From NCBI GenBank assembly GCA_035477595.1, contig DATIKM010000046.1, positions 43,732-107,731 of the forward strand: a stretch of 64,000 nt of DNA, given 5' to 3'. Origin of the DNA: DATIKM01 sp035477595 (GTDB lineage Bacteria; Armatimonadota; Chthonomonadetes; Chthonomonadales; CAJBBX01). The position numbers were made by a program, and so were the translations under genes. How positions within the stretch are numbered: the first letter of the stretch is position 1; each line of letters opens with the position of its first letter. The notes under the pieces are model-generated. The model saw nothing but the letters and a program-made list of their open reading frames with translations, did no database searches and was not told the DNA's origin. Positions 1-8,878 of this stretch are shown here, piece by piece.

Positions 1-1
1 G

Positions 2-1168
2 ACGGCCACCGCCGAGCAGAAGTCGCGGCAGGCGCTGCGACGCCTGCTGCGGCGCAGCGAGGGCGCGGCCGTGGTGCTCACGGGCTGCTGGGTGGAGATG
101 GCCCGGCGCACGGGGGCACCGCTCCCCGAGAGCTCGGTGCTCGTTCCCAACGCGACCAAACTGGAGGCGCTCGACCGCCTGCTGGAGGCGCGACCCGACC
201 TGGCAAGCAGGCTCGCGCGGCGACCGACGGGCGCCTCGTTGCCTGCGAGCCTGGTGCGCACCCGGGCCGTCCTCAAGGTGCAAGACGGGTGCGACCAGCA
301 CTGCGCGTTCTGCTCCATCCCGCTTACGCGGGGCGCGCCGCGGTCGCGTCCCGCATCCGACGTGCTGGCGGAAGCGCGCGCCGTCGCGACATCGGGCCGT
401 CGCGAGATCGTGGTCACCGGCGTGCTGCTGGGCTCCTATGGTCCCGACACCGGCTCGGGAGGGCCGTCGCTGCCGGACCTGCTGCGCGCCCTGGCGGCCA
501 TCGAGGGCATCGAGCGCGTCCGCCTCTCGTCGATCGAGCCTAACCACGCCACGCCCGAACTGCTCGACGCCATCGCCGAAACGCCCACGCTCTGCCGGCA
601 CCTCCACCTGCCGCTGCAGAGCGGCTCCTCGCGCGTCCTTGCCGCGATGGGCCGCCCGTACCGCCGCGAAGCGTTTGTCGCGACGTGTCGCGATGCGCAG
701 CGGCTCGTCCCCGGGCTCGCCATCACCACCGACATCATCGTGGGCTTCCCCGGCGAGACGCGCAGCGACTTCGCGGAGACGCTGGCGGTAGTCCGCGACG
801 TGGGGTTCGCGCGCTCGCACGTCTTCCGCTACTCCGCGCGGCCGGGCACGCCCGCCGCGACGACGCCGGATCAAGTCTCTGACGAGGAGAAGGAGGCGCG
901 CGCCCGCGAGCTTTCCGAGGCATGCCGCGCCGAGCAGGAGCGCTGGCTGCGCGCGCTCGTGGGAACGCGGCAGCAGGTGCTGGCGGAGGGCAAGGAGGCC
1001 GGGGGCGGGCTGCTCGCCGGGTACACCTCGTCGTACGTGCGCGTGACGTTCGCCGGCCCGCGCGCGCTTGTTGGCTCCATGGTGGGTGTGCGGATACTGG
1101 GCGCGGGAGTAGATCAGGCGTGGGGGCAGATGGAGGCAGAGGCTCAGGCGGCCCGGCCGAACCCGTAG
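2..1168 (+). CDS. mtaB: tRNA methylthiotransferase, MtaB/MiaB family (5' end outside window)
   Basis: Radical-SAM enzyme that adds a methylthio group to a modified adenosine (t6A37 for MtaB) in tRNA. The frame is open to the left edge, and the first codons read KSRQALRRLLRRSEGAAVV, typical of the UPF0004 N-terminal domain, so the start lies outside the window. The radical-SAM cluster motif CDQHCAFC (CxxxCxxC) sits near 289-312, followed by the IPLTRG stretch common in this family. The C-terminal end (GYTSSYVRVTF) fits a TRAM RNA-binding domain. MtaB is preferred over MiaB or RimO from the CSIPLTRG context, but the subfamily is inferred. The 3' end overlaps the convergent PilZ gene by 25 bp. 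Confidence 0.85.
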   Translation, partial: TATAEQKSRQALRRLLRRSEGAAVVLTGCWVEMARRTGAPLPESSVLVPNATKLEALDRLLEARPDLASRLARRPTGASLPASLVRTRAVLKVQDGCDQHCAFCSIPLTRGAPRSRPASDVLAEARAVATSGRREIVVTGVLLGSYGPDTGSGGPSLPDLLRALAAIEGIERVRLSSIEPNHATPELLDAIAETPTLCRHLHLPLQSGSSRVLAAMGRPYRREAFVATCRDAQRLVPGLAITTDIIVGFPGETRSDFAETLAVVRDVGFARSHVFRYSARPGTPAATTPDQVSDEEKEARARELSEACRAEQERWLRALVGTRQQVLAEGKEAGGGLLAGYTSSYVRVTFAGPRALVGSMVGVRILGAGVDQAWGQMEAEAQAARPNP

Positions 1169-1527
1169 TCCGCTGATTGCGTGGCCCGCCGGATCGCGAG
1201 GATCGCGTCACCGATGTGCCGCTTCCCCTCGTCCGAGACCTTGGCGAACCGCGCGCCGTAGACGTACTGCCCGTCGCTGAGCGCCTCCCGGCGGAGGACG
1301 CGCGCCGCGACGGAGATGCGCGCCCTGCCCGGAATCAGGATCTCGGCGAAGACGACCCCGCCGGCGCGGATGGGGATGGCGGAGCGGAACCGCATTCCGC
1401 TGACGCTGACGTTGTCCGTGGTCCCGAGCGGCCTCCGGGACCTGCCATCAATGAGCGTCAGAGGCCATCTGGCGTCCACGCGCACGGCTCGAGCGGTATG
1501 GTCCTCGCGACTCCGGCTCGCTGGCAT
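1144..1527 (-). CDS. PilZ domain protein, probable c-di-GMP receptor
   Basis: Single-domain PilZ protein of 127 aa. The two halves of the c-di-GMP binding signature are both visible: RVDAR (RxxxR) near the N-terminus and NVSVSG ([D/N]xSxxG) about 20 residues later. The ATG at 1527 has a GAGGT ribosome-binding sequence 9 nt upstream. It lies 113 bp downstream of the UDP-glucose dehydrogenase gene on the same strand and may be cotranscribed. That would fit c-di-GMP control of exopolysaccharide synthesis, although this is inference. There is no membrane segment, so it should be cytoplasmic. Its 3' end overlaps the convergent mtaB end. Confidence 0.85.
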   Translation of the reverse strand: MPASRSREDHTARAVRVDARWPLTLIDGRSRRPLGTTDNVSVSGMRFRSAIPIRAGGVVFAEILIPGRARISVAARVLRREALSDGQYVYGARFAKVSDEGKRHIGDAILAIRRATQSADYGFGRAA

Positions 1528-1640
1528 CGGCGGCTACCTCGCACAGGGCATGGGATGGCCGCGCGCGTCGGTGCGCCGACCGCGCGCGGTCGAGTACGGC
1601 CTGATTATGGTCGCCGGGGCGGCGCCGCTGGAGGGTGCGG

Positions 1641-3005
1641 CTACTGGCCGATGCGCAGCACCGTGATGCCCGCTCGCTCCAGGCGCGAGACGTCGAGGCA
1701 GTTGCGTCCGTCGAGTACCACTGGGGTGCGCATTGCGGCGGCAACCGCGTCCCAGTCCAGGTCGCGGTACTCGGGCCACTCAGTGGCGACGATGAGCCCA
1801 TCGGCGCCCGCCGCGGCCCCCACGGCCTCGTCGCAGCAGGCCACCTCCTCGCTCGCCGGGTCGTGCCGGAACCTCCCGAGGGCTACGGGGTCGTGCACCT
1901 GGACATAGGCGCCGCGGTCCAGAAGCATGGGGATCAGGTCCAGAGCGGGCGACTCACGCGCGTCGTCGGTGCCGGCCTTGAACGTGAGGCCCAGCAGCCC
2001 TACCGTGCGGCCGCGCAGGCCTTTGAGCGCATTCTGCAGGCGGTCTATCGCGTGTTGGCGCTGGCGGCGGTTGACCTCGACGGTGGCCTGAAGCAGGGGC
2101 ATGGCGTAGTCGTGGTCACATCCCATCGAGATGAGTGCGCTCGTGTCCTTGGGAAAGCAACTGCCGCCCCAACCGAGGCCCGCCTGCAGGAAGCCGGGCC
2201 CGATGCGGGAGTCCAGCCCCATGCCGCGCGCGACCTCCACCACGTCGGCACCCAGCCGCTCGCACAGCCCTGCTACTTCGTTGATGAAGCTGATCTTGGT
2301 CGCCAGGAACGCGTTCGACGCATACTTGATGAGCTCGGCGCTCTCGGGCGACGTGACGATGAGGCGCGGGAGGGCGTAGCCCTGGGGGCGGTCCAGCAGG
2401 GGTGGCGGGTCGAACGACTGCTCGAGGATCGGCCGGTAGAGCCTGTGCAGCGCATCCACCGCGTCGTCGGTCTCCGCGCCCACCACGATCCGGTCGGGGT
2501 AGAGCATGTCCGCAAGCGCTCGCCCCTCGCGGAGGAATTCCGGATTCGAGGCGCAGAGCGCCTCGCATGCGACGCCACGCTGCTGCAGCGTGCGCTCCAC
2601 GACGCTACGCACGCGCCGGTTTGTGCCCACGGGAACGGTGGACTTCACCACGAGGACTACCCGCTGGCCAGGCCGCAGTGCGGCCGCCACCTCGCCGGCG
2701 GCCTCTTCCACGTAGCGCGTGTCGGCCTGGCCGTTGCGGCGGGGTGGTGTGCCGACAGCGATCATCACCATGTCGGACAGAGGCACCGGCTCGGCGGGGC
2801 CGTCGTGAAAGCTGATGCGGGAGCGCACGCTCGGATGGACCAGCAGGTCCGACAGCCCGTGCTCGTGGATCGGGCTGCGCCCGGCGCGCAGCAGCTCCAG
2901 ACGCTCCTGGCTCCTCTCGATGACTGAGACGCGATGCCCGATATAGGCCAGCGCAGCCCCGCAGTTCACACCAACGTATCCGGCGCCCACGACCGCAATG
3001 CGCAT
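1641..3005 (-). CDS. ugd: UDP-glucose 6-dehydrogenase
   Basis: NAD-dependent oxidation of UDP-glucose to UDP-glucuronate, a precursor of surface polysaccharides. The ATG at 3005 gives MRIAVVGAGYVG, the Rossmann glycine motif at the very N-terminus. A GGAGGAAG ribosome-binding site precedes it, so in-frame codons further upstream are not used. The catalytic motif GGSCFPKD is present with Cys at about residue 283, and the C-terminal UDP-binding domain contains LGLTFKAGTDD ahead of ARESPA. Length is 454 aa, close to the family norm of about 430-460. The PilZ gene follows on the same strand. A GDP-mannose dehydrogenase is a less likely alternative. Confidence 0.92.
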   Translation of the reverse strand: MRIAVVGAGYVGVNCGAALAYIGHRVSVIERSQERLELLRAGRSPIHEHGLSDLLVHPSVRSRISFHDGPAEPVPLSDMVMIAVGTPPRRNGQADTRYVEEAAGEVAAALRPGQRVVLVVKSTVPVGTNRRVRSVVERTLQQRGVACEALCASNPEFLREGRALADMLYPDRIVVGAETDDAVDALHRLYRPILEQSFDPPPLLDRPQGYALPRLIVTSPESAELIKYASNAFLATKISFINEVAGLCERLGADVVEVARGMGLDSRIGPGFLQAGLGWGGSCFPKDTSALISMGCDHDYAMPLLQATVEVNRRQRQHAIDRLQNALKGLRGRTVGLLGLTFKAGTDDARESPALDLIPMLLDRGAYVQVHDPVALGRFRHDPASEEVACCDEAVGAAAGADGLIVATEWPEYRDLDWDAVAAAMRTPVVLDGRNCLDVSRLERAGITVLRIGQ

Positions 3006-3149
3006 ACAAGCTTCCTCCCACCCGGGCAAGTGCACTATCTATGCCACGCACGGGGCATCTCAGCAACACCGGTTCATTGCACGGGTCCGCCGCCAACCTC
3101 TCGAGCGGGAGCGCGCGCTGCTAACCGATCACGTGGGTGTCCGCACCGC

Positions 3150-3179
3150 TTGACTCGCCGCGAGAGCGGTCCGTATACT
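3150..3179 (+). promoter_or_regulatory. Sigma-70-type promoter for the membrane protein gene at 3239
   Basis: TTGACT at 3150-3155 and TATACT at 3174-3179 are separated by 18 bp. This predicts a start near 3186 and a leader of about 50 nt ahead of the GTG at 3239. Both hexamers differ from consensus at one base. Confidence 0.6.
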
Positions 3180-3238
3180 CACGCCTGTGCATGGCGTCCG
3201 GTGGAGACTGAGGCCGGCGCAGGCGGAAGGGCCGCACG

Positions 3239-3895
3239 GTGAACTCGAGGAAGAGGCTGCTCCTCAAAGTAGCGCTGCCGCTCACGGCCGCGTGGGCGGT
3301 TCTGCAGCTCGAGCCCTACCTTGCCGGCCTCGCCCACAGCCGCCCCGGACTGCTGCTGGCGGCCATGTGCGCCTTGGTGGTGTGCATCCTGGTAGCGCGC
3401 GCGCGACGGGCGCTTATCATCACCGTCTGCTTTGCGGTGGGCCTGATCGCGACCCGCGATGCGTTCGGGCCCATCCGGCTTCCCGCCGCGCTCGACTACC
3501 GCGCCATGGAGCTGATCTACCCGTCCGTGTGGTTCGCCATCGCCGCGCTGGCGTTCGGCGCGGGGCTCGCGGAGGCCCACCGCACGAGCTCAATCTGGGC
3601 CCGGCGGTGCTACTTCGCGGCTGCGGCGCTGTACCTGCTCGGGCGCGGCACCCTCAGCTTTATTCGCGAGCCCGGCCTTGAACCAGCGATGCTCACGATC
3701 TCGGGGCTCTTTGCCGTCACGGGCGTACTGCTGGCACACCGCATCGTGGCGCGGGAACGGATCGAGGACCCCGTCGAGGAGGACCTGCTCGCGATGCGGG
3801 AGGCCCGCGTCGCTCGGTCCGCCGCCGTCGCGGCCAAGGAGTGGCGCGAGCCCCCCGATCACGCTACGACCACCGGCCAGGCGGGAGTCCGCTAG
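3239..3895 (+). CDS. Uncharacterised multi-pass membrane protein
   Basis: 218 aa with five or six hydrophobic stretches (roughly residues 10-25, 36-55, 58-72, 92-112, 121-137 and 147-165). A charged cytoplasmic tail of about 50 residues follows (IEDPVEEDLLAMREARVARS). The N-terminus MNSRKRLLLK is positively charged, which fits a GTG start at 3239. A good promoter lies just upstream. I do not recognise a family and can infer no function. It is divergent from ugd, and its stop codon shares a CTAG tetramer with the stop of the convergent DUF4965 gene. Confidence 0.7.
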   Translation: MNSRKRLLLKVALPLTAAWAVLQLEPYLAGLAHSRPGLLLAAMCALVVCILVARARRALIITVCFAVGLIATRDAFGPIRLPAALDYRAMELIYPSVWFAIAALAFGAGLAEAHRTSSIWARRCYFAAAALYLLGRGTLSFIREPGLEPAMLTISGLFAVTGVLLAHRIVARERIEDPVEEDLLAMREARVARSAAVAAKEWREPPDHATTTGQAGVR

Positions 3896-5997
3896 ATCGC
3901 GCGCTCCCTCCACTTCCGCCACATGTCCGCGTCGGCCAGCAGCTTGATGAAGACGCCGCCCACGACGGAGCGCGCCTGGAAGCCCACCTTGCGCGCGTCC
4001 TTCGTGTCGTACCAGTCCGTGAGCGGTACCCGGTCTGGCGTCTCCTGAGCAAAGTCGTGGAGCGGCCCAATGAGGGCCTCGAAGTCCTGGCGGCTCTCCG
4101 CCAGCGTTGCGCTCCAGACCACCCAGTCCGTCTTCGTGTAGTCCTTCCGGCTGTCGAGCGGCAGGCCGTAGCGGTTCTGCAGCGAACTGTAGGCGACCAC
4201 CTCGCGCCGGGTTACCTCCGGCGGGAACAGGCCGAGCCCGAGGATTCGGTCCCACACCAAGTTGTACTTCTGACTCCAGGTGCCAGGCCGATCGAACGCG
4301 AGTAGCGTCCGCTCGCCGTCCCGTGCAGTCTCCACCCAGCGGCTCGCCATGCCGGCGGCCAGGTCGCGGTACGCGGCGGCATCGTCGCGACGACCAGCCA
4401 TCTCGCAGAGCATGCCGAACGCGCCGAGGGCGACGATGGCCTTGGCCGAGAGGTTCACGTTATGCGCGAGGTGGCCGGCGAAGTCGTCGGTGCAGAGCTG
4501 GTTCTCGGGGTCCATGCCCTTCTCGCGCAGGTAGGCGGCCCAGCGCTCCAGCGTGCTCCACCACCGCAGGGCGAAGTCCGGCGATCCCTCCGCCTTCGCC
4601 AGCGCCGCGAGAAGGATGAGCATGTTTCCGCTCTCCTCCACCGGCATCTGGTTCTCCTCAGTCCGTTCACCTCCGCCGTAGGCCTGTCCATTCGCCAGCG
4701 GGTAGGTGCCCAGATCGTGCGGCGCGAACGGCCACGGCCAGCGAGCCGAAGACGCGTAGTCGAGGACCGGCGCGAGTTGCGCGCGCACCAGCCGTGGCGA
4801 GAGCAGCAGGAAGAGCGGCGCCGCCGGGTAGATCACATCAACCGTGCCGGTGCAGCCGTTGCTGAAGTTCTCTTTCGAGAAGTGCAGCGGCGACCCGTCG
4901 AAGTCCGCCGCGAGCTTGTGCGCCGCCATGCACTGCCGGTATGCAAGCGTGGCGATGCGCGCGTAGCGCTCACCACCCGCCGCCCGCAGATCGGCGCCGA
5001 GCTCCTCGTCGAAGGTCGCGCATCGCGCGCGAACGGCGTCCCGCTCGGAGGCCGCGGTGCGCAGAAGCTCGCCGGGCCCGGAGCCGTCCCGCCGCCAGTA
5101 GGGCCGCAGGCGCCGGTCCATCAGCTCCATGCACCACACGTCGTCGTAGGCCACCATCGCCCACGACTCCGCCGCATCGGCGCCGATGCGCCCGAAGTTG
5201 AAGGCGCAGGCGAGAACCGGCGTGTCGGCACGCGCCCTCCGCGGCATGTTCAGGTCGTCTGACTCCGGCGCGCGCCCGCTGGCCTGGAACGCCTCCAGCG
5301 CAGCCCGGGCCGAGCACGCGGCCAGCGAAACCCCTGGCGCGCGGCGCGCCGCCAGATAGAGCCACCCCCACTCTATCCGCAGGTCGTCGCCGGCGCGCCC
5401 GAGCACCCGCTGGTCGCGGGCGCCGGCGCGCACCGCCTCGACCTCGCCGAGTGCGCACCGTCCCCACTCGACATCCTGAGCCGGATGGTCCACCGACCAG
5501 GCCGCGGCAACGTCGAGGGCAACCTGCACCTCGTGCTGCGCTCCGTCTGCGGAGGCGGCGCGCACCGTCAGGTAGGTAACCGGCCGCCCGGTCAGGTCTA
5601 GGTCGTTCGCCAGGACCGGCGACAGGCACTCCAGCTCGACGCGCACTCCGCCCGCCCCGAACCGGTAGGTTGTCCGCGTGAGGGTCACGTCGAGCCCTGT
5701 CTGCTCCATCACGGGCACGCCCGAGGGCTCCGCGCCCGCGAAGCGCCACACCTGCCCGTCGATCCGCGCGAAGCCCCGCAGTGCGTGCGGCGCTCCGGTC
5801 CAGTGGCGCGTCACGTCGTCCGTGAGCCGGTCCGCACAGGACCACACGCTCAAGTATGGATCGTGAGTGACGAGCGGGACGGCGGGCGGCCGGAGCGGGG
5901 GCGGGGGCGGCGAATCGGCCTCGGGTTCAGCCTCCGCTGCCAGCAGATATGCGAGCAACAGACCGATCAGAACGGCGGTGAATAGTGGCACAAACAT
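3892..5997 (-). CDS. Exported GtaA-like protein (DUF4964/DUF5127/DUF4965/DUF1793)
   Basis: 701 aa. A hydrophobic N-terminal segment (LFTAVLIGLLLAYLLA) and a Pro-rich linker lead into a region matching the family of fungal glutaminase GtaA. That region starts with PAVPLVTHDPYLSVWS and RLTDDVTRHWTG (DUF4964) and continues through DUF5127. The alpha-helical core contains HDLGTYPLANGQAYGGG and MPVEESGNMLILLAALA (DUF4965), and the C-terminal part reads LPLDSRKDYTKTDWVVWSA. Bacterial members are common in polysaccharide-degrading phyla. Many may be glycosidases rather than glutaminases, because the core resembles (alpha/alpha)6 barrels, so the substrate is unknown. A strong promoter at 6063-6091 faces this gene. 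Confidence 0.8.
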   Translation of the reverse strand: MFVPLFTAVLIGLLLAYLLAAEAEPEADSPPPPPLRPPAVPLVTHDPYLSVWSCADRLTDDVTRHWTGAPHALRGFARIDGQVWRFAGAEPSGVPVMEQTGLDVTLTRTTYRFGAGGVRVELECLSPVLANDLDLTGRPVTYLTVRAASADGAQHEVQVALDVAAAWSVDHPAQDVEWGRCALGEVEAVRAGARDQRVLGRAGDDLRIEWGWLYLAARRAPGVSLAACSARAALEAFQASGRAPESDDLNMPRRARADTPVLACAFNFGRIGADAAESWAMVAYDDVWCMELMDRRLRPYWRRDGSGPGELLRTAASERDAVRARCATFDEELGADLRAAGGERYARIATLAYRQCMAAHKLAADFDGSPLHFSKENFSNGCTGTVDVIYPAAPLFLLLSPRLVRAQLAPVLDYASSARWPWPFAPHDLGTYPLANGQAYGGGERTEENQMPVEESGNMLILLAALAKAEGSPDFALRWWSTLERWAAYLREKGMDPENQLCTDDFAGHLAHNVNLSAKAIVALGAFGMLCEMAGRRDDAAAYRDLAAGMASRWVETARDGERTLLAFDRPGTWSQKYNLVWDRILGLGLFPPEVTRREVVAYSSLQNRYGLPLDSRKDYTKTDWVVWSATLAESRQDFEALIGPLHDFAQETPDRVPLTDWYDTKDARKVGFQARSVVGGVFIKLLADADMWRKWRERAI

Positions 5998-6062
5998 TCG
6001 AAGATCCTCTCGACGGGCCCTGCGCCTTGACGCGCAATCCTACGCGCCGCTGGCGTCGCCCG

Positions 6063-6091
6063 ATTATGCCGCGGCGCAGGCAGCGTGTCAA
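6063..6091 (-). promoter_or_regulatory. Sigma-70-type promoter for the DUF4965 gene
   Basis: On the minus strand a perfect TTGACA (6086-6091) is followed after 17 bp by CATAAT (6063-6068). The predicted start near 6056 gives a leader of about 60 nt before the ATG at 5997. Confidence 0.65.
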
Positions 6092-6138
6092 TGCGGGCCG
6101 CTGCTGCACGCTGGTCTACGCCTGCCTGGAGCCACGGA

Positions 6139-7824
6139 ATGCGCACCATCCGCAGTCGCGTCATCCTGCTGCTGTTGGCGCTGGCCGTCGGCCTGTCCAC
6201 CACCATGGCTGTGTGGGGAGCGCTGGCGACACGGCACGCGGAGTGGCTGGCGGAGGGCCTGCGCAGCCAGAGGATCGGGTTCGTGACGCGCCTGATCGAC
6301 CTTCGCGGCGAGCCGGCCCGCCAGATGGTCGCCGACCTCGCGGCATCGGACGATCTGCTGGGGCTCGTCCAGAGCCCGCGGAGCGGGAGCATCGGCCGGC
6401 GCCCGCCTCCCGCATGGCACGCCATGGACGCGCTGTGGGTGTTTGACGCGGGCGGACGCCTTGTGCACGGCGCCACGACGGCCGGGGCTACGCGCCCCCT
6501 CGCGCCGGGCTCGTGGAAGGACCTGCTGCGAGCCGTCAGCGAGGCGTCCGTCGCTAGCTTCTACGCAGGAGGGCCTCAGCAGCTTCTGGAGGTGCACGGC
6601 GCAGCCATCCGACGGTCGGATGGGGAGATCGTAGGCGCGGTCTTCGCGGGCAGGGACTGGACGAAGCAGGCCATCGAGGAGCTCGAGCGACTCACGGACG
6701 GCGAGGTGCGTCTGCTCCCGCCTGCGGAGGCAGCGCGCCTGGTAGCCGGGATGCACACCAGCAACGGGCAGTTCGGCCACGCGCTGGAGCTCCCCGGAGC
6801 CAACCGCCGTCCAGTGGCCGCTGCACTGTTCACCACGGCCTACCCGGCGATCCACGCGCTCCGCGAGGCATGCAACCGGTCGATGGCGCTCGTCGTGGTC
6901 TCCCTCGTCCTCTTGCTCGGGCTCCTCCTCGTCTGCCTCGTGCGCTGGGTCAGTGTGCCGCTCCGGTGCATCGCGCGCTGTCTGCGCCGCGGCGACGTGA
7001 GTCACCTCGACCGCCTGACAGACGACCGGACGGAGTATGGTGACATCGCGCGGCTCGTGCGCGAGTTCTTCCGGCAGCGGGAGGATCTCCGCGCCGCCCG
7101 CGACGAGTTGGAGGAGCGCGTCCGCGAGCGGACCCTCGAGCTCGCGGAAGCGAACCACGCGCTCAAGCTCCAGGTCGCGCGCCAGCAGCGGGCCGACGTG
7201 CGGATTCGCACGCTCAACGCATCTTTGGCGAGCGCCTACGAGGCCACCATCGAAGGCTGGGCGCGCGCGCTGGACCTGCGGGACCACGAGACCGAGGGCC
7301 ATTGCCGCCGCGTAACCGACATGACGGTGCGGCTTGCGCGCGCCATGGGCTTCGGGGAGGAGGACCTGGCCCACGTTCGCACGGGCGCGTTGCTGCACGA
7401 TATTGGCAAGATGGGCGTCCCGGACAGCATCCTGCTCAAGCCGGGGCCCCTTACCGCAGAGGAGTGGCAGGTGGTGCGCAAGCACCCGGTCCTGGCCTAC
7501 GAGCTGCTGTCCCCGATCGGCTTCCTGAGGCCCGCGATCGCGATCCCCTATCTGCACCACGAGAGGTGGGACGGTTGCGGGTACCCACTGGGGTTGGCCG
7601 GCAAGCAGATACCCCTGGCGGCGCGCATCTTCGCCGTCGCGGACGTGTGGGATGCGCTTCGCTCCGACCGCCCGTACCGCGAGCGCTGGCCGGAGGAACG
7701 TGTGCGCGAACACATCCGCTCGCTCGCGGGCACCCACTTCGACCCCGCTGTCGTGGAGGTCTTTCTGCGGCTCGCGGAACCCGACTCCCGCGTGGAGGAG
7801 GAGCCCCAGCGCCTCGCGGCGTAG
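6139..7824 (+). CDS. Membrane-anchored HD-GYP cyclic-di-GMP phosphodiesterase
   Basis: 561 aa from the ATG at 6139, chosen because a GGAG sequence precedes it and MRTIRSRVILLLLALAVG makes a good first membrane segment. A periplasmic sensor region (about residues 35-245) is followed by a second membrane helix (MALVVVSLVLLLGLLLVCLV). A HAMP-like stretch and a coiled coil (about 320-365) come next, then the HD-GYP domain. HD motif residues H420/D421 are in LLHDIGKMGVPD, and the GYP signature is HHERWDGCGYP. HD-GYP enzymes hydrolyse c-di-GMP, which links this gene to the PilZ protein at 1144 and the MshEN-type ATPase at 17868. The metal-binding motif residues I can identify are present, so activity is likely. 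The sensed signal is unknown. Confidence 0.88.
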   Translation: MRTIRSRVILLLLALAVGLSTTMAVWGALATRHAEWLAEGLRSQRIGFVTRLIDLRGEPARQMVADLAASDDLLGLVQSPRSGSIGRRPPPAWHAMDALWVFDAGGRLVHGATTAGATRPLAPGSWKDLLRAVSEASVASFYAGGPQQLLEVHGAAIRRSDGEIVGAVFAGRDWTKQAIEELERLTDGEVRLLPPAEAARLVAGMHTSNGQFGHALELPGANRRPVAAALFTTAYPAIHALREACNRSMALVVVSLVLLLGLLLVCLVRWVSVPLRCIARCLRRGDVSHLDRLTDDRTEYGDIARLVREFFRQREDLRAARDELEERVRERTLELAEANHALKLQVARQQRADVRIRTLNASLASAYEATIEGWARALDLRDHETEGHCRRVTDMTVRLARAMGFGEEDLAHVRTGALLHDIGKMGVPDSILLKPGPLTAEEWQVVRKHPVLAYELLSPIGFLRPAIAIPYLHHERWDGCGYPLGLAGKQIPLAARIFAVADVWDALRSDRPYRERWPEERVREHIRSLAGTHFDPAVVEVFLRLAEPDSRVEEEPQRLAA

Positions 7825-7828
7825 GCGG

Positions 7829-8236
7829 TCAGCGCAGCCTATCGCCCGGGCCGAGGATCCATGCGCTCGGGTGCCTCTGGAACCCGAGCAGCGGGTAGTA
7901 CTCCTCCGCTGCCGGCGCCGCGAGGAGCACGAGCGTGGCGCGGGGAGCGAGCGCGTCGCGGGTGCGCCGCACGAGCTCGCGGCCGATGCCCCGGCGCTGG
8001 TGGCTCTCCCGCACCGCCAGGTCGGCGAGGTAGGCCACGTAGCCGAAGTCGGTAAGCGTCCGGGCAGCGCCGACGAGGAGACCGCCGTCCCACGCCGTGA
8101 CCAGCAGGTTGGCATGGGCCAGCATCAGCTCGACGGTGGCCCTGTCATCGACCGGCCGGCGCGCACCGAGCGAGCAGGCGCGGTACAGGTCGATGAGCTG
8201 GTCCGCGCCCACGGCGGCGCCGGTCTCGTAACGCAA
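7829..8236 (-). CDS. GNAT-family N-acetyltransferase
   Basis: Acetyl-CoA-dependent acyltransferase fold. YLADLAVRESHQRRGIGREL contains the acetyl-CoA-binding Q-R-R-G-I-G motif, and YYPLLGFQRHPSAW is the usual C-terminal end. The TTG at 8236 is preferred because GGAGGGGG lies 7 nt upstream. A GTG at 8257 is in frame but lacks a ribosome-binding site. It is the last gene of a minus-strand series running down from 17574 and ends 4 bp from the convergent HD-GYP gene. The substrate cannot be predicted. Confidence 0.8.
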   Translation of the reverse strand: MRYETGAAVGADQLIDLYRACSLGARRPVDDRATVELMLAHANLLVTAWDGGLLVGAARTLTDFGYVAYLADLAVRESHQRRGIGRELVRRTRDALAPRATLVLLAAPAAEEYYPLLGFQRHPSAWILGPGDRLR

Positions 8237-8287
8237 GGGTCCCCCTCCACGCGGCACGCCGCACCGCGACGGGCGGCGCTGGGCGCG

Positions 8288-8836
8288 TTACGCTTCGGCG
8301 CTCTCTGACGGGGAGCCGCCCGTCGTATCGTCCTCCATGATGAGGGTGCGCCGCATGGCCTGGGTCTCAGTGACCATCTCGCGAAGTTTCTCGTAGAGCC
8401 CGCGCGGATCGTCGATGCCCCGCAGCGTGAAGTGGGGCGTGGAGCGGTCCGTGGAGGTGACGGCGATGTCGCCGTAGCGGAGGATGCGCCCGAGCAGGCT
8501 CTGGCTCAGCGCGATGTCGCGGACGCGGAAGAGCTGCAGGTTGTCGATGCGCCGAGAGAGGATGCCGGTCTCGGCCTCGAGGCTGTCGTGATACACGCGG
8601 TACTCGGCGGAGAGCCGCAGGATCCACGCGCGCACGGCGGTGAGCAGGATGGGGGCGATGGCTATGGGGACCACGTAGATTGCCGGCGCGGCGCCAGTGG
8701 CGAGGCCGCCCCAGGCGACGAGGGCGCCAAGGAGCACGGCGCCGGCGTGCTGCGCCGCGAAGCTGCGCCCCGAGACGCGTCGCGCCAGCACGAGGGCGCG
8801 CGCGCCGGACCCGGCCGGAACTTGGTGCGCTTCCAT
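8288..8836 (-). CDS. Membrane protein with bacterial PH domain (YdbS-like)
   Basis: 182 aa from the ATG at 8836, which has a GGGGAGGA ribosome-binding site. One or two hydrophobic segments (about residues 30-70, including GAVLLGALVAWGGLATG and IYVVPIAIAPILLTAV) precede a bPH2-type domain. That domain begins RLSAEYRVYHDSLEAETGIL, then RRIDNLQLFRVRDIALSQSL, and a late RGIDDPRGLYEKLREMV. Proteins of this type sit in the inner membrane and are of unknown function. The gene follows serS on the same strand with a 42-bp gap. Confidence 0.75.
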   Translation of the reverse strand: MEAHQVPAGSGARALVLARRVSGRSFAAQHAGAVLLGALVAWGGLATGAAPAIYVVPIAIAPILLTAVRAWILRLSAEYRVYHDSLEAETGILSRRIDNLQLFRVRDIALSQSLLGRILRYGDIAVTSTDRSTPHFTLRGIDDPRGLYEKLREMVTETQAMRRTLIMEDDTTGGSPSESAEA

Positions 8837-8878
8837 GGCGTTGTCCTCCCCGGTGGCGCGCGCCGCGCCCCACCGCAT

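Noticed and set aside
6088..8115. A 675-codon open frame on the minus strand opposite the HD-GYP gene
   Set aside because: The plus-strand HD-GYP protein has full motifs; the opposite translation has none.
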